A stretch of 64,000 bases of DNA from Taudactylus pleione (GCA_031769625.1 JAUIMM010000135.1:9909501-9973500); one strand, 5' to 3'. Shown: positions 48,251-63,845, numbered from the stretch's first letter. Notes: generated from the letters alone by a model not told the origin. Program-made: numbers and translations.

Positions 48251-51200
48251 TTCTAATATACATTCTAACATCCATTATAACATTCTAACATACATTATAA
48301 CATTCTAATATACATTCTAACATGCATTATAACATTCTAACATCCATTCAAACATTCTAATATGCATTAAAACATTCATTATAACATTCTAACATCCATT
48401 ATAACATTCTAACATACATTATAACATTCTAATATACATTTTAATATCCATTATAACATTCTAACATACATTATAACATTCTAATATACATTCTAACATC
48501 CATTATAACATTCTAACATACAATATAACATTGTAACATACATTATAACATTCTAATATACATTCTAACATCCATTATAACATTCTAACATACATTATAA
48601 CAATCTAAAATACTTTCTAACATCCATTATAACATCCTAACATACATTCTAACATCCATAATAACATTCTAACATACATTCTATCATTCTACCATACATT
48701 CTAACATTCTAATATACATTCTAACATCCACTATAACATTCTAACATCCATAATAACATTCTAACATACATTCTATCATTCTACTATACATTCTAACATT
48801 CTAATATACATTCTAACATCCACTATAACATTCTAACATCCATTGTAACATTCTAATATACATTCTAAAATCAATTATATCATTCTAACATCCATTTTAA
48901 TATTCTAATATAGATTATAACATCCATTATAATATTCTAACATCCATTATAACATTCTAACATCCATTATAATATTCTAATATACATTCTAACATCCATT
49001 AGAACATTCTAACATACATTCTAACATTCTAATATACATTCTAAAATACATTATAACATTCTAACATACTTTCTAATATTCTAACATACATTCTAACATT
49101 ATAATATACATTCTAACATCCATTATAACATTCTAACATCCATTATAACATTTTAATATACATTCTAACATCAATTATAACATTCTAACATCCATTTTAA
49201 CATTCTAATATATATTATAACATCCATTATAATATTCTAACATCCATTATAACACTCTAACATCCATTATAATATTCTAATATACATTCTAACATCCATT
49301 ATAACTTCTAAAATACACTATAACATTCTAATATACATTCTAACATGCATTCTAACATACATTATAACATTCTAATATACATTATAACATCCATTATAAC
49401 ATTATAACATCCATTCTAAAATTCTAATATACATTCTAACATCCATTATAACATTCTAACATACATTCTAACATTCTAATATACATTTTAAATTCAATTA
49501 TAACATTCTAACATCCATTTTAACATTCTAATATACATTATAACATCCATTATAATATTCTAACATCCATTATAATATTCTAACATCCATTATAACATTC
49601 TAACATCCATTATAAAATTCTAATATACATTCTAACATCCATTATAACATTCTAACATACATTATAACATTCTAATATACATTCTAACATGCATTATAAC
49701 ATTCTAACATCCATTCTAACATTCTAATATACATTAAAACATACATTATAACATTCTAATATACATTTTAATATCCATTATAACATTCTAACATACATTA
49801 TAACATTCTAATATACATTCTAACATCCATTATAACATTCTAACATACAATATAACATTGTAACATACATTATAACATTCTAATATACATTCTAACATCC
49901 ATTATAACATTCTAACATACATTATAACAATCTAAAATACTTTCTAACATCCATTATAACATCCTAACATACATAATAACATTCTAACATACATTCTAAC
50001 ATCCATAATAACATTCTAACATACATTCTATCATTCTACCATACATTCTAACATTCTAATATACATTCTAACATCCACTATAACATTCTAACATCCATTC
50101 TAACATTCTAATATACATTCTAACATCAATTATAACATTCTAACATCCATTTTAATATTCTAATATACATTATAACATCCATTATAATATTCTAACATCC
50201 ATTATAACATTCTAACATCCATTATAACATTCTAATATACATTCTAACATTGTAATATACATTCTAACATCCATTCTAACATTCTAACATCTATTATAAC
50301 ATTCTAACATCCATTCTAACATTCTAATATTTATTATAACATCCAATATAACATTCTAACATACATTGCAACTTTCTAATATATATTCTAATATCCATTC
50401 TAACATTCTAACATACATTATAACATTCTAACATACATTATAAAAATTTAATATACATTATTACATCCATTGTAACATTCTAACATACATTATAACATTT
50501 TAATATACATTCTAAAATCCTTTATAACATTCTAACATACATTATAACATTCTAATATACATTCTAACATACATAATAACATTCTAGTATAAATTATAAC
50601 ATCCATTATAACATTTTAACAAACATTATAACATTGTAACATACATTTTAACATTCTAATATACATTCTAACAGCCATTATAAAATTCTAACATCCATAA
50701 TAACATTCTAACATACATTCTAACATTCTAATATACATTCTAACATCCATTATAACATTCTAATATACATTATAACATTCTAATATACATTCTAACATCC
50801 ATTATAACATTCTAACATACATTATAACATTCTAATATTCATTCTAACATCCATTATAACATTCTATCATCCACAATAACATAATAACATACATTCTAAC
50901 ATTCTAATATACATTCTAACATGCATAATAACATTCTAACATACATTCTAACATGCATTCTAACATACATTATAACATTCTAAAATACATTATGACATCC
51001 TTTATAACATTATAACATCCATTCTAACATTCTAATATACATTAAAACATCCATTCTAACATCCATTATAACATTCTAATATACATAATAACATTCTAAT
51101 AGACATTATAACATCCATTATAACATTCTAACATACATTATAACATTCTAATATACATTCTAACATACATTATAACATTCTAGTATATATTATAACATCC

Positions 51201-51369
51201 ATTATACCATTCTAACATACATTATAACTTTGTAACATACATTATAACATTCTAATATACATTCTAACATCCATTATAACATTCTAACATACATTATAAC
51301 ATTCTAATATACATTCTAACATCCATTATAACATCCTAACATACATAATAACATTCTAACATACATTCT
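48251..51369. repeat. Satellite related to 57.9-60.5 kb
   Basis: No gene. From about 48,700 to 51,300 the order of variants matches 57,900-60,500. The offset is 9,184 at TATCATTCTACTATAC (48,774 and 57,958) and 9,172 at the ATTGTAATAT step (50,249 and 59,421) and ACAGCC (50,671 and 59,843). The left part, 48,290-49,640, also matches 15,461-16,810. A 40-bp loss relative to 58.9 kb lies near 49,740. Confidence 0.72.
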
Positions 51370-54100
51370 AACATCCATAATAACATTCTAACATACATTC
51401 TATCATTCTACTATACATTCTAACATTCTAATATACATTCTAACATCCACTATAACATTCTAACATCCATTCTAACATTCTAATATACATTCTAACATCA
51501 ATTATATCATTCTAACATCCATTTTAATATTCTAATATACATTATAACATCCATTATAATATTCTAACATCCATTATAACATTCTAACATCCATTATAAT
51601 ATTCTAATATACATTCTAACATCCATTAGAACATTCTAACATACATTCTAACATTCTAATATACATTCTAAAATACATTATAACATTCTAACATACTTTC
51701 TAATATTCTAACATACATTCTAACATTATAATATACATTCTAACATCCATTATAACTTTCTAACATCCATTATAACATTTTAATATACATTCTAACATCA
51801 ATTATAACATTCTAACATCCATTTTAACATTCTAATATATATTATAACATCCATTATAATATTCTAACATCCATTATAACATTCTAACATCCATTATAAT
51901 ATTCTAATATACATTCTAACATCCATTATAACTTCTAAAATACACTATAACATTCTAATATACATTCTAACATGCATTCTAACATACATTATAACATTCT
52001 AATATACATTATAACATCCATTATAACATTATAACATCCATTCTAACATTCTAATATACATTCTAACATCCATTATAACATTCTAACATACATTCTAACA
52101 TTCTAATATACATTCTAAATTCAATTATAACATTCTAACATCCATTTTAACATTCTAATATACATTATAACATCCATTATAATATTCTAACATCCATTAT
52201 AATATTCTAACATCCATTATAACATTCTAACATCCATTATAAAATTCTAATATACATTCTAACATCCATAATAACATTCTAACATACATTCTAACATCCA
52301 TAATAACCTTCTAACATACATTCTAACATTCTACCATACATTCTAACATTCTAATATACATTCTAACATCCGTTATAACTTTCTCACATCCATTCTAACA
52401 TTCTAATATACATTCTAACATCAATTCTAACATTCTAACATCCATTTTAATATTCTAATATACATTATAAAATCCATTATAATATTCTAACATCCATTAT
52501 AACATTCTAACATCCATTAAAACATTCTAATATACATTCTAACATGCATTCTAACATACTTTATAACATTCTAATATACATTCTAACATCCATTAAAACA
52601 TCCTAACATACATTATAACATTCTAATATACATTCTAATATGCATTATAACATTATAACATACATTATAACATTCTAATATACATTCTAACGTCCATTAT
52701 AACATTCTACCATACATTCTAACATTCTAATATACATTCTAACATCCACTATAACATTCTAACATCCATAATAACATTCTAACATACATTCTATCATTCT
52801 ACTATACATTCTAACATTCTAATATACATTCTAACATCCACTATAACATTCTAACATCCATTCTAACATTCTAATATACATTCTAACATCAATTATATCA
52901 TTCTAACATCCATTTTAATATTCTAATATACATTATAACATCCATTATAATATTCTAACATCCATTATAACATTCTAACATCCATTATAATATTCTAATA
53001 TACATTCTAACATCCATTAGAACATTCTAACATACATTCTAACATTCTAATATACATTCTAAAATACATTATAACATTCTAACATACTTTCTAATATTCT
53101 AACATACATTCTAACATTATAATATACATTCTAACATCCATTATAACTTTCTAACATCCATTATAACATTTTAATATACATTCTAACATCAATTATAACA
53201 TTCTAACATCCATTTTAACATTCTAATATATATTATAACATCCATTATAATATTCTAACATCCATTATAACATTCTAACATCCATTATAATATTCTAATA
53301 TACATTCTAACATCCATTATAACTTCTAAAATACACTATAACATTCTAATATACATTCTAACATGCATTCTAACATACATTATAACATTCTAATATACAT
53401 TATAACATCCATTATAACATTATAACATCCATTCTAACATTCTAATATACATTCTAACATCCATTATAACATTCTAACATACATTCTAACATTCTAATAT
53501 ACATTCTAAATTCAATTATAACATTCTAACATCCATTTTAACATTCTAATATACATTATAACATCCATTATAATATTCTAACATCCATTATAATATTCTA
53601 ACATCCATTATAACATTCTAACATCCATTATAAAATTCTAATATACATTCTAACATCCATAATAACATTCTAACATACATTCTAACATCCATAATAACCT
53701 TCTAACATACATTCTAACATTCTACCATACATTCTAACATTCTAATATACATTCTAACATCCGTTATAACTTTCTCACATCCATTCTAACATTCTAATAT
53801 ACATTCTAACATCAATTATAACATTCTAACATCCATTTTAATATTCTAATATACATTATAAAATCCATTATAATATTCTAACATCCATTATAACATTCTA
53901 ACATCCATTAAAACATTCTAATATACATTCTAACATGCATTCTAACATACTTTATAACATTCTAATATACATTCTAACATCCATTAAAACATCCTAACAT
54001 ACATTATAACATTCTAATATACATTCTAATATGCATTATAACATTATAACATACATTATAACATTCTAATATACATTCTAACGTCCATTATAACATTCTA
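51370..54100. repeat. 1,391-bp tandem repeat, about two copies
   Basis: TATCATTCTACTATAC at 51,401 and 52,792, the ACGTCC step (51,300-52,710 copy at 52,691; second at 54,082) and deletion alleles at 51,932 and 53,323 are all 1,391 bp apart. The junction near 52,705-52,760 joins the ACGTCC segment to TACCATAC and CCACTATAAC steps. 1,391 is 3 modulo 4, in line with one deletion allele per unit. Confidence 0.88.
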
Positions 54101-57060
54101 ACATACATTATAACATTCTAATATACATTCTAACATCCATTATAACATTATAACATACTTTACAGCAATCTAATATACATTATAACCTCCATTATAACAT
54201 GCTAACATACATTATAACATTCCAATATACATTCTAACATCCATTATAACATTCTTACATCCATAATAACATTCTAACATCCATTATAACATTCTAATAT
54301 ACATTATAACATTCTAATATACATTCTAACATCCATTATAACATTCTAACATACATTCTAATATTCTAATATACATTGTAAATTACATTATAACATTCTT
54401 AAATACTTTCTAATATTCTAACACACATTCTAACATTCTAATATACATTCTAACATCCATTATAACATTCTAACATCCATTATAATATTCTAATATACAT
54501 TCTAACATCAATTATAACATTCTAACATCCATTTTAACATTCTAATATATATTATAACATCCATTATAATATTCTAACATCCATTATAACATTCTAACAT
54601 CCATTATTATATTCTAATATACATTCTAACATCCATTATAACTTCTAAAATACACTATAACATTCTAATATACATTCTAACATGCATTCTAACATACATT
54701 ATAACATTCTAATATACATTATAACATCCATTATAACATTATAACATCCATTCTAACATTCTAATATACATTCTAACATCCATTATAACATTCTAACATA
54801 CTTTCTAACATTCTAATATACATTCTAAAATCAAAATTTAACATTCTAACATCCATTTTAACATTCTAATATACATTATAACATCCATTATAATTTTCTA
54901 ACATCCATTGTAATATTCTAACATCCATTATAACATTCTAACATCCATTATAACATTCTAATATACATTCTAACATCCATTATAACATTCTAACATACAT
55001 TATAACATTCTAATATACATTCTAACATGCATTATAACATTCTAACATCCATTCTAACATTCTATTATACATTAAAACATTCATTATAACATTCTAACAT
55101 CCATTATAACATTCTAACATACATTATAACATTCTAATATACATTTTAATATCCATTATAACATTCTAACATACATTATAACATTCTATTATACATTCTA
55201 ACATCCATTATAACATTCTAACATACAATATAACATTGTAACATACATTATAACATTCTAATATACATTCTAACATCCATTATAACATTCTAACATACAT
55301 TATAACAATCTAAAATACATTCTAACATCCATTATAACATTCTAACATACATAATAACATTTTAACATACATTCTAACATCCATAATAACATTCTAACAT
55401 ACTTTCTATCATTCTACTATACATTCTAACATTCTAATATACATTCTAACATCCACTATAACATTCTAACATCCATTCTAACATTCTAATATACATTCTA
55501 ACATCAATTATATCATTCTAACATCCATTTTAATATTCTAATATACATTATAACATCCATTATAATATTCTAACATCCATTATAACATTCTAACATCCAT
55601 TATAATATTCTAATATACATTCTAACATCCATTAGAACATTCTAACATACATTCTAACATTCTAATATACATTCTAAAATACATTATAACATTCTAACAT
55701 ACTTTCTAATATTCTAACATCCATTCTAACATTATAATATACATTCTAACATCCATTATAACATTCTAACATCCATTATAACATTTTAATATACATTCTA
55801 ACATCAATTATAACATTCTAACATCCATTTTAACATTCTAATATATATTATAACATCCATTATAATATTCTAACATCCACTATAACATTCTAACATCCAT
55901 TATAATATTCTAATATACATTCTAACATCCATTATAACTTCTAAAATACACTATAACATTCTAATATACATTCTAACATGCATTCTAACATACATTATAA
56001 CATTCTAATATACATTATAACATCCATTATAACATTATTACATCCATTCTAACATTCTAATATACATTCTAACATCCATTATAACATTCTAACATACATT
56101 CTAACATTCTAATATACATTCTAAATTCAATTATAACATTCTAACATCCATTTTAACATTCTAATATACATTATAACATCCATTATAATATTCTAACATC
56201 CATTATAATATTCTAACATCCATTATAACATTCTAACATCCATTATAAAATTCTAATATACATTCTAACATCCATAATAACATTCTAACATACATTCTAA
56301 CATCCATAATAACCTTCTAACATACATTCTAACATTCTACCATACATTCTAACATTCTAATATACATTCTAACATCCATTATAACTTTCTCACATCCATT
56401 CTAACATTCTAATATACATTCTAACATCAATTCTAACATTCTAACATCCATTTTAATATTCTAATATACATTATAAAATCCATTATAATATTCTAACATC
56501 CATTATAACATTCTAACATCCATTAAAACATTCTAATATACATTCTAACATGCATTCTAACATACTTTATAACATTCTAATATACATTCTAACATCCATT
56601 AAAACATCCTAACATACATTATAACATTCTAATATACATTCTAATATCCATTATAACATTATAACATACATTATAACATTCTAATATACATTCTAACGTC
56701 CATTATAACATTCTAACATACATTATAACATTCTAATATACATTCTAACATCCATTATAACATTATAACATACTTTACAGCAATCTAATATACATTATAA
56801 CCTCCATTATAACATGCTAACATACATTATAACATTCCAATATACATTCTAACATCCATTATAACATTCTTACATCCATAATAACATTCTAACATCCATT
56901 ATAACATTCTAATATACATTATAACATTCTAATATACATTCTAACATCCATTATAACATTCTAACATACATTCTAACATTCTAATATACATTCTAAATTA
57001 CATTATAACATTCTTACATACTTTCTAATATTCTAACATACATTCTAACATTCTAATATA
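52850..57060. repeat. 2,615-bp tandem repeat, second locus
   Basis: ACAGCAATCT at 54,162/56,777 and deletion alleles at 53,323/55,938 are 2,615 bp apart. The block aligns with 21,040-25,250 at a constant offset of 31,812 and shares private variants such as CTTAAATAC (about 54,390 and 22,577). A small difference is TACATTGTAAATT near 54,373 against TACATTCTAAATT. Internal deletion-allele spacing is 1,319, 1,296 and 1,319. Confidence 0.87.
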
Positions 57061-59364
57061 CATTCTAACATCCATTATAACATTCTAACATCCATTATAA
57101 TATTCTAATATACATTCTAACATCAATTATAACATTCTAACATCCATTTTAACATTCTAATATATATTATAACATCCATTATAATATTCTAACATCCATT
57201 ATAACATTCTAACATCCATTATAATATTCTAATATACATTCTAACATCCATTATAACTTCTAAAATACACTATAACATTCTAATATACATTCTAACATGC
57301 ATTCTAACATACATTATAACATTCTAATATACATTATAACATCCATTATAACATTATAACATCCATTCTAACATTCTAATATACATTCTAACATCCATTA
57401 TAACATTCTAACATACATTCTAACATTCTAATATACATACTAAAATCAAAATTTAACATTCTAACATCCATTTTAACATTCTAATATACATTATAACATC
57501 CATTATAATTTTCTAACATCCATTGTAATATTCTAACATCCATTATAACATTCTAACATCCATTATAACATTCTAACATACATTATAACATTCTAATATA
57601 CATTTTAATATCCATTATAACATTCTAACATACATTATAACATTCTAATATACATTCTAACATCCATTATAACATTCTAACATACAATATAACATTGTAA
57701 CATACATTATAACATTCTAATATACATTCTAACAACCATTATAACATTCTAACATTCATTATAACAATCTAATATACTTTCTAACATCCATTATAACATC
57801 CTAACATACATAATAACATTCTAACATACATTCTAACATCCATAATAACATTCTAACATACATTCTATCATTCTACCATACATTCTAACATTCTAATATA
57901 CATTCTAACATCCACTATAACATTCTAACATCCATAATAACATTCTAACATACATTCTATCATTCTACTATACATTCTAACATTCTAATATATATTCTAA
58001 CATCCACTATAACATTCTAACATCCATTCTAACATTCTAATATACATTCTAACATCAATTATATCATTCTAACATCCATTTTAATATTCTAATATACATT
58101 ATAACATCCATTATAATATTCTAACATCCATTATAACATTCTAACATCCATTATAATATTCTAATATACATTCTAACATCCATTAGAACATTCTAACATA
58201 CATTCTAACATTCTAATATACATTCTAAAATACATTATAACATTCTAACATACTTTCTAATATTCTAACATACATTCTAACATTATAATATACATTCTAA
58301 CATCCATTATAACATTCTAACATCCATTATAACATTTTAATATACATTCTAACATCAATTATAACATTCTAACATCCATTTTAACATTCTAATATATATT
58401 ATAACATCCATTATAATATTCTAACATCCATTATAACATTCTAACATCCATTATAATATTCTAATATACATTCTAACATCCATTATAACTTCTAAAATAC
58501 ACTATAACATTCTAATATACATTCTAACATGCATTCTAACATACATTATAACATTCTAATATACATTATAACATCCATTATAACATTATAACATCCATTC
58601 TAACATTCTAATATACATTCTAACATCCATTATAACATTCTAACATACATTCTAACATTCTAATATACATTCTAAATTCAATTATAACATTCTAACATCC
58701 ATTTTAACATTCTAATATACATTATAACATCCATTATAATATTCTAACATCCATTATAATATTCTAACATCCATTATAACATTCTAACATCCATTATAAA
58801 ATTCTAATATACATTCTAACATCCATTATAACATTCTAACATACATTATAACATTCTAATATACATTCTAGCATGCATTATAACATTCTAACATCCATTC
58901 TAACATTCTAATATACATTAAAACATTCATTATAACATTCTAACATCCATTATAACATTCTAACATACATTATAACATTCTAATATACATTTTAATATCC
59001 ATTATAACATTCTAACATACATTATAACATTCTAATATACATTCTAACATCCATTATAACATTCTAACATACAATATAACATTGTAACATACATTATAAC
59101 ATTCTAATATACATTCTAACATCCATTATAACATTCTAACATACATTATAACAATCTAAAATACTTTCTAACATCCATTATAACATCCTAACATACATAA
59201 TAACATTCTAACATACATTCTAACATCCATAATAACATTCTAACATACATTCTATCATTCTAACATCCATTCTAACATTCTAATATACATTCTAACATCA
59301 ATTATAACATTCTAACATCCATTTTAATATTCTAATATACATTATAACATCCATTATAATATTC
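57061..59364. repeat. Satellite between tandem blocks
   Basis: No gene. It contains deletion alleles at 57,257 and 58,489 and the insertion allele at 57,444. Near 57,560-57,600 the AAATCAAAAT-type segment is cut short and passes into CATTTTAATATCC steps; the homologous place at 63,845 continues with the longer form. From 57,900 it follows the 48.7-kb order of variants. Confidence 0.7.
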
Positions 59365-61745
59365 TAACATCCATTATAATATTCTAACATCCATTATAAC
59401 ATTATAATATACATTCTAACATTGTAATATACATTCTAACATCCATTCTAACATTCTAACATCCATTATAACATTCTAACATCCATTCTAACATTCTAAT
59501 ATTTATTATAACATCCAATATAACATTCTAACATACATTGCAACTTTCTAATATACATTCTAATATCCATTCTAACATTCTAACATACATTATAACATTC
59601 TAACATTCATTATAAAAATCTAATATACATTATTACATCCATTGTAACATTCTAACATACATTATAACATTTTAATATACATTCTAAAATCCTTTATAAC
59701 ATTCTAACATACATTATAACATTCTAATATACATTCTAACATACATAATAACATTCTAGTATAAATTATAACATCCATTATAACATTTTAACAAACATTA
59801 TAACATTGTAACATACATTTTAACATTCTAATATACATTCTAACAGCCATTATAAAATTCTAACATCCATAATAACATTCTAACATACATTCTAACATTC
59901 TAATATACATTCTAACATCCATTATAACATTCTAATATACATTATAACATTCTAATATACATTCTAACATCCATTATAACATTCTAACATACATTATAAC
60001 ATTCTAATATTCATTCTAACATCCATTATAACATTCTAACATCCATAATAACATAATAACATACATCCTAACATTCTAATATACATTCTAACATGCATAA
60101 TAACATTCTAACATACATTCTAACATGCATTCTAACATACATTATAACATTCTAAAATACATTATGACATCCTTTATAACATTATAACATCCATTCTAAC
60201 ATTCTAATATACATTAAAACATCCATTCTAACATTCTAACATCCATTATACCATTCTAATATACTTAATAACATTCTTATAGACATTATAACATCCATTA
60301 TAACATTCTAACATACATTATAACATTCTAATATACATTCTAACATACATTATAACATTCTAGTATATATTATAACATCCATTATAACATTCTAACATAC
60401 ATTATAACTTTGTAACATACATTATAACATTCTAATATACATTCTAACATCCATTATAACATTCTAACATACATTATAACATTCTAATATACATTCTAAC
60501 ATGCATTATAACATTCTAACATCCATTCAAACATTCTAATATGCATTAAAACATTCATTATAACATTCTAACATCCATTATAATATTCTAACATCCATTA
60601 TAACATTATAATATACATTCTAACATTGTAATATACATTCTAACATCCATTCTAACATTCTAACATCCATTATAACATTCTAACATCCATTCTAACATTC
60701 TAATATTTATTATAACATCCAATATAACATTCTAACATACATTGCAACTTTCTAATATACATTCTAATATCCATTCTAACATTCTAACATACATTATAAC
60801 ATTCTAACATTCATTATAAAAATCTAATATACATTATTACATCCATTGTAACATTCTAACATACATTATAACATTTTAATATACATTCTAAAATCCTTTA
60901 TAACATTCTAACATACATTATAACATTCTAATATACATTCTAACATACATAATAACATTCTAGTATAAATTATAACATCCATTATAACATTTTAACAAAC
61001 ATTATAACATTGTAACATACATTTTAACATTCTAATATACATTCTAACAGCCATTATAAAATTCTAACATCCATAATAACATTCTAACATCCATTATAAA
61101 ATTCTAATATACATTATAACATTCTAATATACATTCTAACATCCATTATAACATTCTAACATACATTATAACATTCTAATATTCATTCTAACATCCATTA
61201 TAACATTCTAACATCCATAATAACATAATAACATACATCCTAACATTCTAATATACATTCTAACATGCATAATAACATTCTAACATACATTCTAACATGC
61301 ATTCTAACATACATTATAACATTCTAAAATACATTATGACATCCTTTATAACATTATAACATCCATTCTAACATTCTAATATACATTAAAACATCCATTC
61401 TAACATTCTAACATCCATTATACCATTCTAATATACTTAATAACATTCTTATAGACATTATAACATCCATTATAACATTCTAACATACATTATAACATTC
61501 TAATATACATTCTAACATACATTATAACATTCTAGTATATATTATAACATCCATTATAACATTCTAACATACATTATAACTTTGTAACATACATTATAAC
61601 ATTCTAATATACATTCTAACATCCATTATAACATTCTAACATACATTATAACATTCTAATATACATTCTAACATGCATTATAACATTCTAACATCCATTC
61701 AAACATTCTAATATGCATTAAAACATTCATTATAACATTCTAACA
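59365..61745. repeat. About 1.2-kb tandem repeat, two copies
   Basis: The ATTATAATAT step (59,401 and 60,605) and ACAGCC (59,843 and 61,047) are 1,204 bp apart. Later the ATGCATTAAA step (60,541 and 61,713) is 1,172 bp apart because 32 bp are missing near 61,090 in the second copy. Private variants shared by both copies include ACATCCTAAC, ATACTTAATAAC and CCATTATACCATTC. Confidence 0.87.
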
Positions 61746-62555
61746 TACATTCTATCATTCTACCATACATTCTAACATTCTAATATACATTCTAACATCC
61801 ACTATAACATTCTAACATCCATAATAACATTCTAACATACATTCTATCATTCTACTATACATTCTAACATTCTAATATACATTCTAACATCCACTATAAC
61901 ATTCTAACATCCATTCTAACATTCTAATATACATTCTAACATCAATTATATCATTCTAACATCCATTTTAATATTCTAATATACATTATAACATCCATTA
62001 TAATATTCTAACATCCATTATAACATTCTAACATCCATTATAATATTCTAATATACATTCTAACATCCATTAGAACATTCTAACATACATTCTAACATTC
62101 TAATATACATTCTAAAATACATTATAACATTCTAACATACTTTCTAATATTCTAACATACATTCTAACATTATAATATACATTCTAACATCCATTATAAC
62201 ATTCTAACATCCATTATAACATTTTAATATACATTCTAACATCAATTATAACATTCTAACATCCATTTTAACATTCTAATATATATTATAACATCCATTA
62301 TAATATTCTAACATCCATTATAACATTCTAACATCCATTATAATATTCTAATATACATTCTAACATCCATTATAACTTCTAAAATACACTATAACATTCT
62401 AATATACATTCTAACATCCATTTTAATATTCTAATATACATTATAACATCCATTATAATATTCTAACATCCATTATAACATTCTAACATCCATTATAATA
62501 TTCTAATATACATTCTAACATCCATTAGAACATTCTAACATACATTCTAACATTC
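61746..62555. repeat. 455-bp local tandem repeat and flanks
   Basis: TTTTAATATT at 61,966 and 62,421 and TAGAACATTC at 62,071 and 62,526 are 455 bp apart. 455 is 3 modulo 4, explained by the single deletion allele at 62,376. The right junction near 62,550 passes into the segment shared with 56.3 kb. Confidence 0.82.
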
Positions 62556-63845
62556 TAACATACATTCTAACATCCATAATAACCTTCTAACATACATTCT
62601 AACATTCTACCATACATTCTAACATTCTAATATACATTCTAACATCCATTATAACTTTCTCACATCCATTCTAACATTCTAATATACATTCTAACATCAA
62701 TTCTAACATTCTAACATCCATTTTAATATTCTAATATACATTATAAAATCCATTATAATATTCTAACATCCATTATAACATTCTAACATCCATTAAAACA
62801 TTCTAATATACATTCTAACATGCATTCTAACATACTTTATAACATTCTAATATACATTCTAACATCCATTAAAACATCCTAACATACATTATAACATTCT
62901 AATATACATTCTAATATCCATTATAACATTATAACATACATTATAACATTCTAATATACATTCTAACGTCCATTATAACATTCTAACATACATTATAACA
63001 TTCTAATATACATTCTAACATCCATTATAACATTATAACATACTTTACAGCAATCTAATATACATTATAACCTCCATTATAACATGCTAACATACATTAT
63101 AACATTCCAATATACATTCTAACATCCATTATAACATTCTTACATCCATAATAACATTCTAACATCCATTATAACATTCTAATATACATTATAACATTCT
63201 AATATACATTCTAACATCCATTAAAACATTCTAACATACATTCTAACATTCTAATATACATTCTAAATTACATTATAACATTCTTAAATACTTTCTAATA
63301 TTCTAACATACATTCTAACATTCTAATATACATTCTAACATCCATTATAACAATCTAACATCCATTATAATATTCTAATATACATTCTATCATCAATTAT
63401 AACATTCTAACATCCATTTTAACATTCTAATATATATTCTAACATCCATTTTAATATTCTAACATCCATTATAACATTCTAACATCCATTATAATATTCT
63501 AATATACATTCTAACATCCATTATAACTTCTAAAATACACTATAACATTCTAATATACATTCTAACATGCATTCTAACATACATTATAACATTCTAATAT
63601 ACATTATAACATCCATTATAACATTATAACATCCATTCTAACATTCTAATATACATTATAACATCCATTATAACATTCTAAAATACATTCTAACATTCTA
63701 ATATACATTTTAAAATCAAAATTTAACATTCTAACATCCATTTTAACATTCTAATATACATTATAACATCCATTATAATTTTCTAACATCCATTGTAATA
63801 TTCTAACATCCATTATAACATTCTAACATCCATTATAACATTCTA
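62545..63845. repeat. Segment copied from or with 56,275-57,575
   Basis: Offset 6,270 at the AACCTTCTAA step (62,581 and 56,311), ACAGCAATCT (63,047 and 56,777) and the AAATCAAAAT allele (63,714 and 57,444). The match ends near 63,845, where the 57.57-kb copy is cut short. Differences are isolated substitutions, for example ACATTATAAC against ACATTCTAAC near 63,656. Confidence 0.83.

Larger units (their letters stand above)
40415..48319. repeat. Long segmental copy, partner of 5,100-12,260
   Basis: This is the second copy of the longest repeat pair in the window, roughly 7.9 kb here. It contains 776 bp (about 42,955-43,740) missing from the first copy and lacks 32 bp near 46,020-46,040. Private variants are shared: ACATTCGAAC (46,117 with the 10.06-kb copy), TACGTTCTAAC (46,341 with the 10.28-kb copy) and the CTATTATATA step (46,211 with 10,152). 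It ends near 48,290-48,319. Confidence 0.85.
1939..61052. repeat. Landmark variant ACAGCC, 10 copies
   Basis: Starts at 1,939; 3,991; 11,605; 14,893; 35,615; 38,581; 47,664; 50,671; 59,843 and 61,047, each within CTAACAGCCATTATAAAA. It marks a segment type different from the ACAGCAATCT one. In three places (1,939, 35,615 and 38,581) the next ACAGCAATCT lies exactly 881 bp downstream. Confidence 0.83.
2820..63056. repeat. Landmark variant ACAGCAATCT, 20 copies
   Basis: This distinctive variant step starts at 2,820; 5,164; 7,124; 8,475; 17,321; 19,264; 20,407; 22,350; 24,965; 28,661; 31,328; 32,637; 36,496; 39,462; 40,479; 42,439; 44,566; 54,162; 56,777 and 63,047. It is always preceded by ATACTTT and nearly always followed by a run with CCTCCATTATAAC and ATGCTAAC, so it marks copies of the same ancestral segment. 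I found these by eye; another copy could have been missed. Confidence 0.85.
841..63536. repeat. Recurrent one-base-deletion allele, 31 sites
   Basis: The step ATAACATTCTAA has lost one A and reads ATAACTTCTAA, usually followed by AATACACTATAAC. The C of CTTCTAA lies at 841; 7,656; 8,955; 10,251; 13,443; 16,482; 18,425; 19,568; 21,511; 22,830; 24,126; 27,822; 30,489; 31,798; 33,107; 34,205; 36,852; 37,171; 39,818; 43,747; 45,046; 46,310; 49,305; 51,932; 53,323; 54,642; 55,938; 57,257; 58,489; 62,376 and 63,527. The shared flank shows descent from one event. Confidence 0.85.
9142..63727. repeat. Recurrent one-base-insertion allele, 8 sites
   Basis: The step CTAAAATCAAAATTTAAC is one base longer than the usual CTAA-ATTC-AATT-ATAAC form. 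AATC starts at 9,142; 12,262; 23,017; 40,005; 45,233; 54,829; 57,444 and 63,714. It is consistently found a few hundred bases after a deletion allele, so the two belong to the same ancestral segment. Confidence 0.8.

Noticed and set aside
2810..63060. Splice-like signals: CTAAC as branch point and TTTACAG as 3' splice site at the ACAGCAATCT landmarks
   Set aside because: CTAAC is simply part of the repeat octamer, donor-like GT is almost absent, and there are no exons to join. The resemblance follows from base composition.
881..63573. ATGCAT steps as functional sites
   Set aside because: The ACATGCATTC variant recurs at fixed places in the higher-order repeats and behaves as an inherited variant; nothing suggests protein binding.
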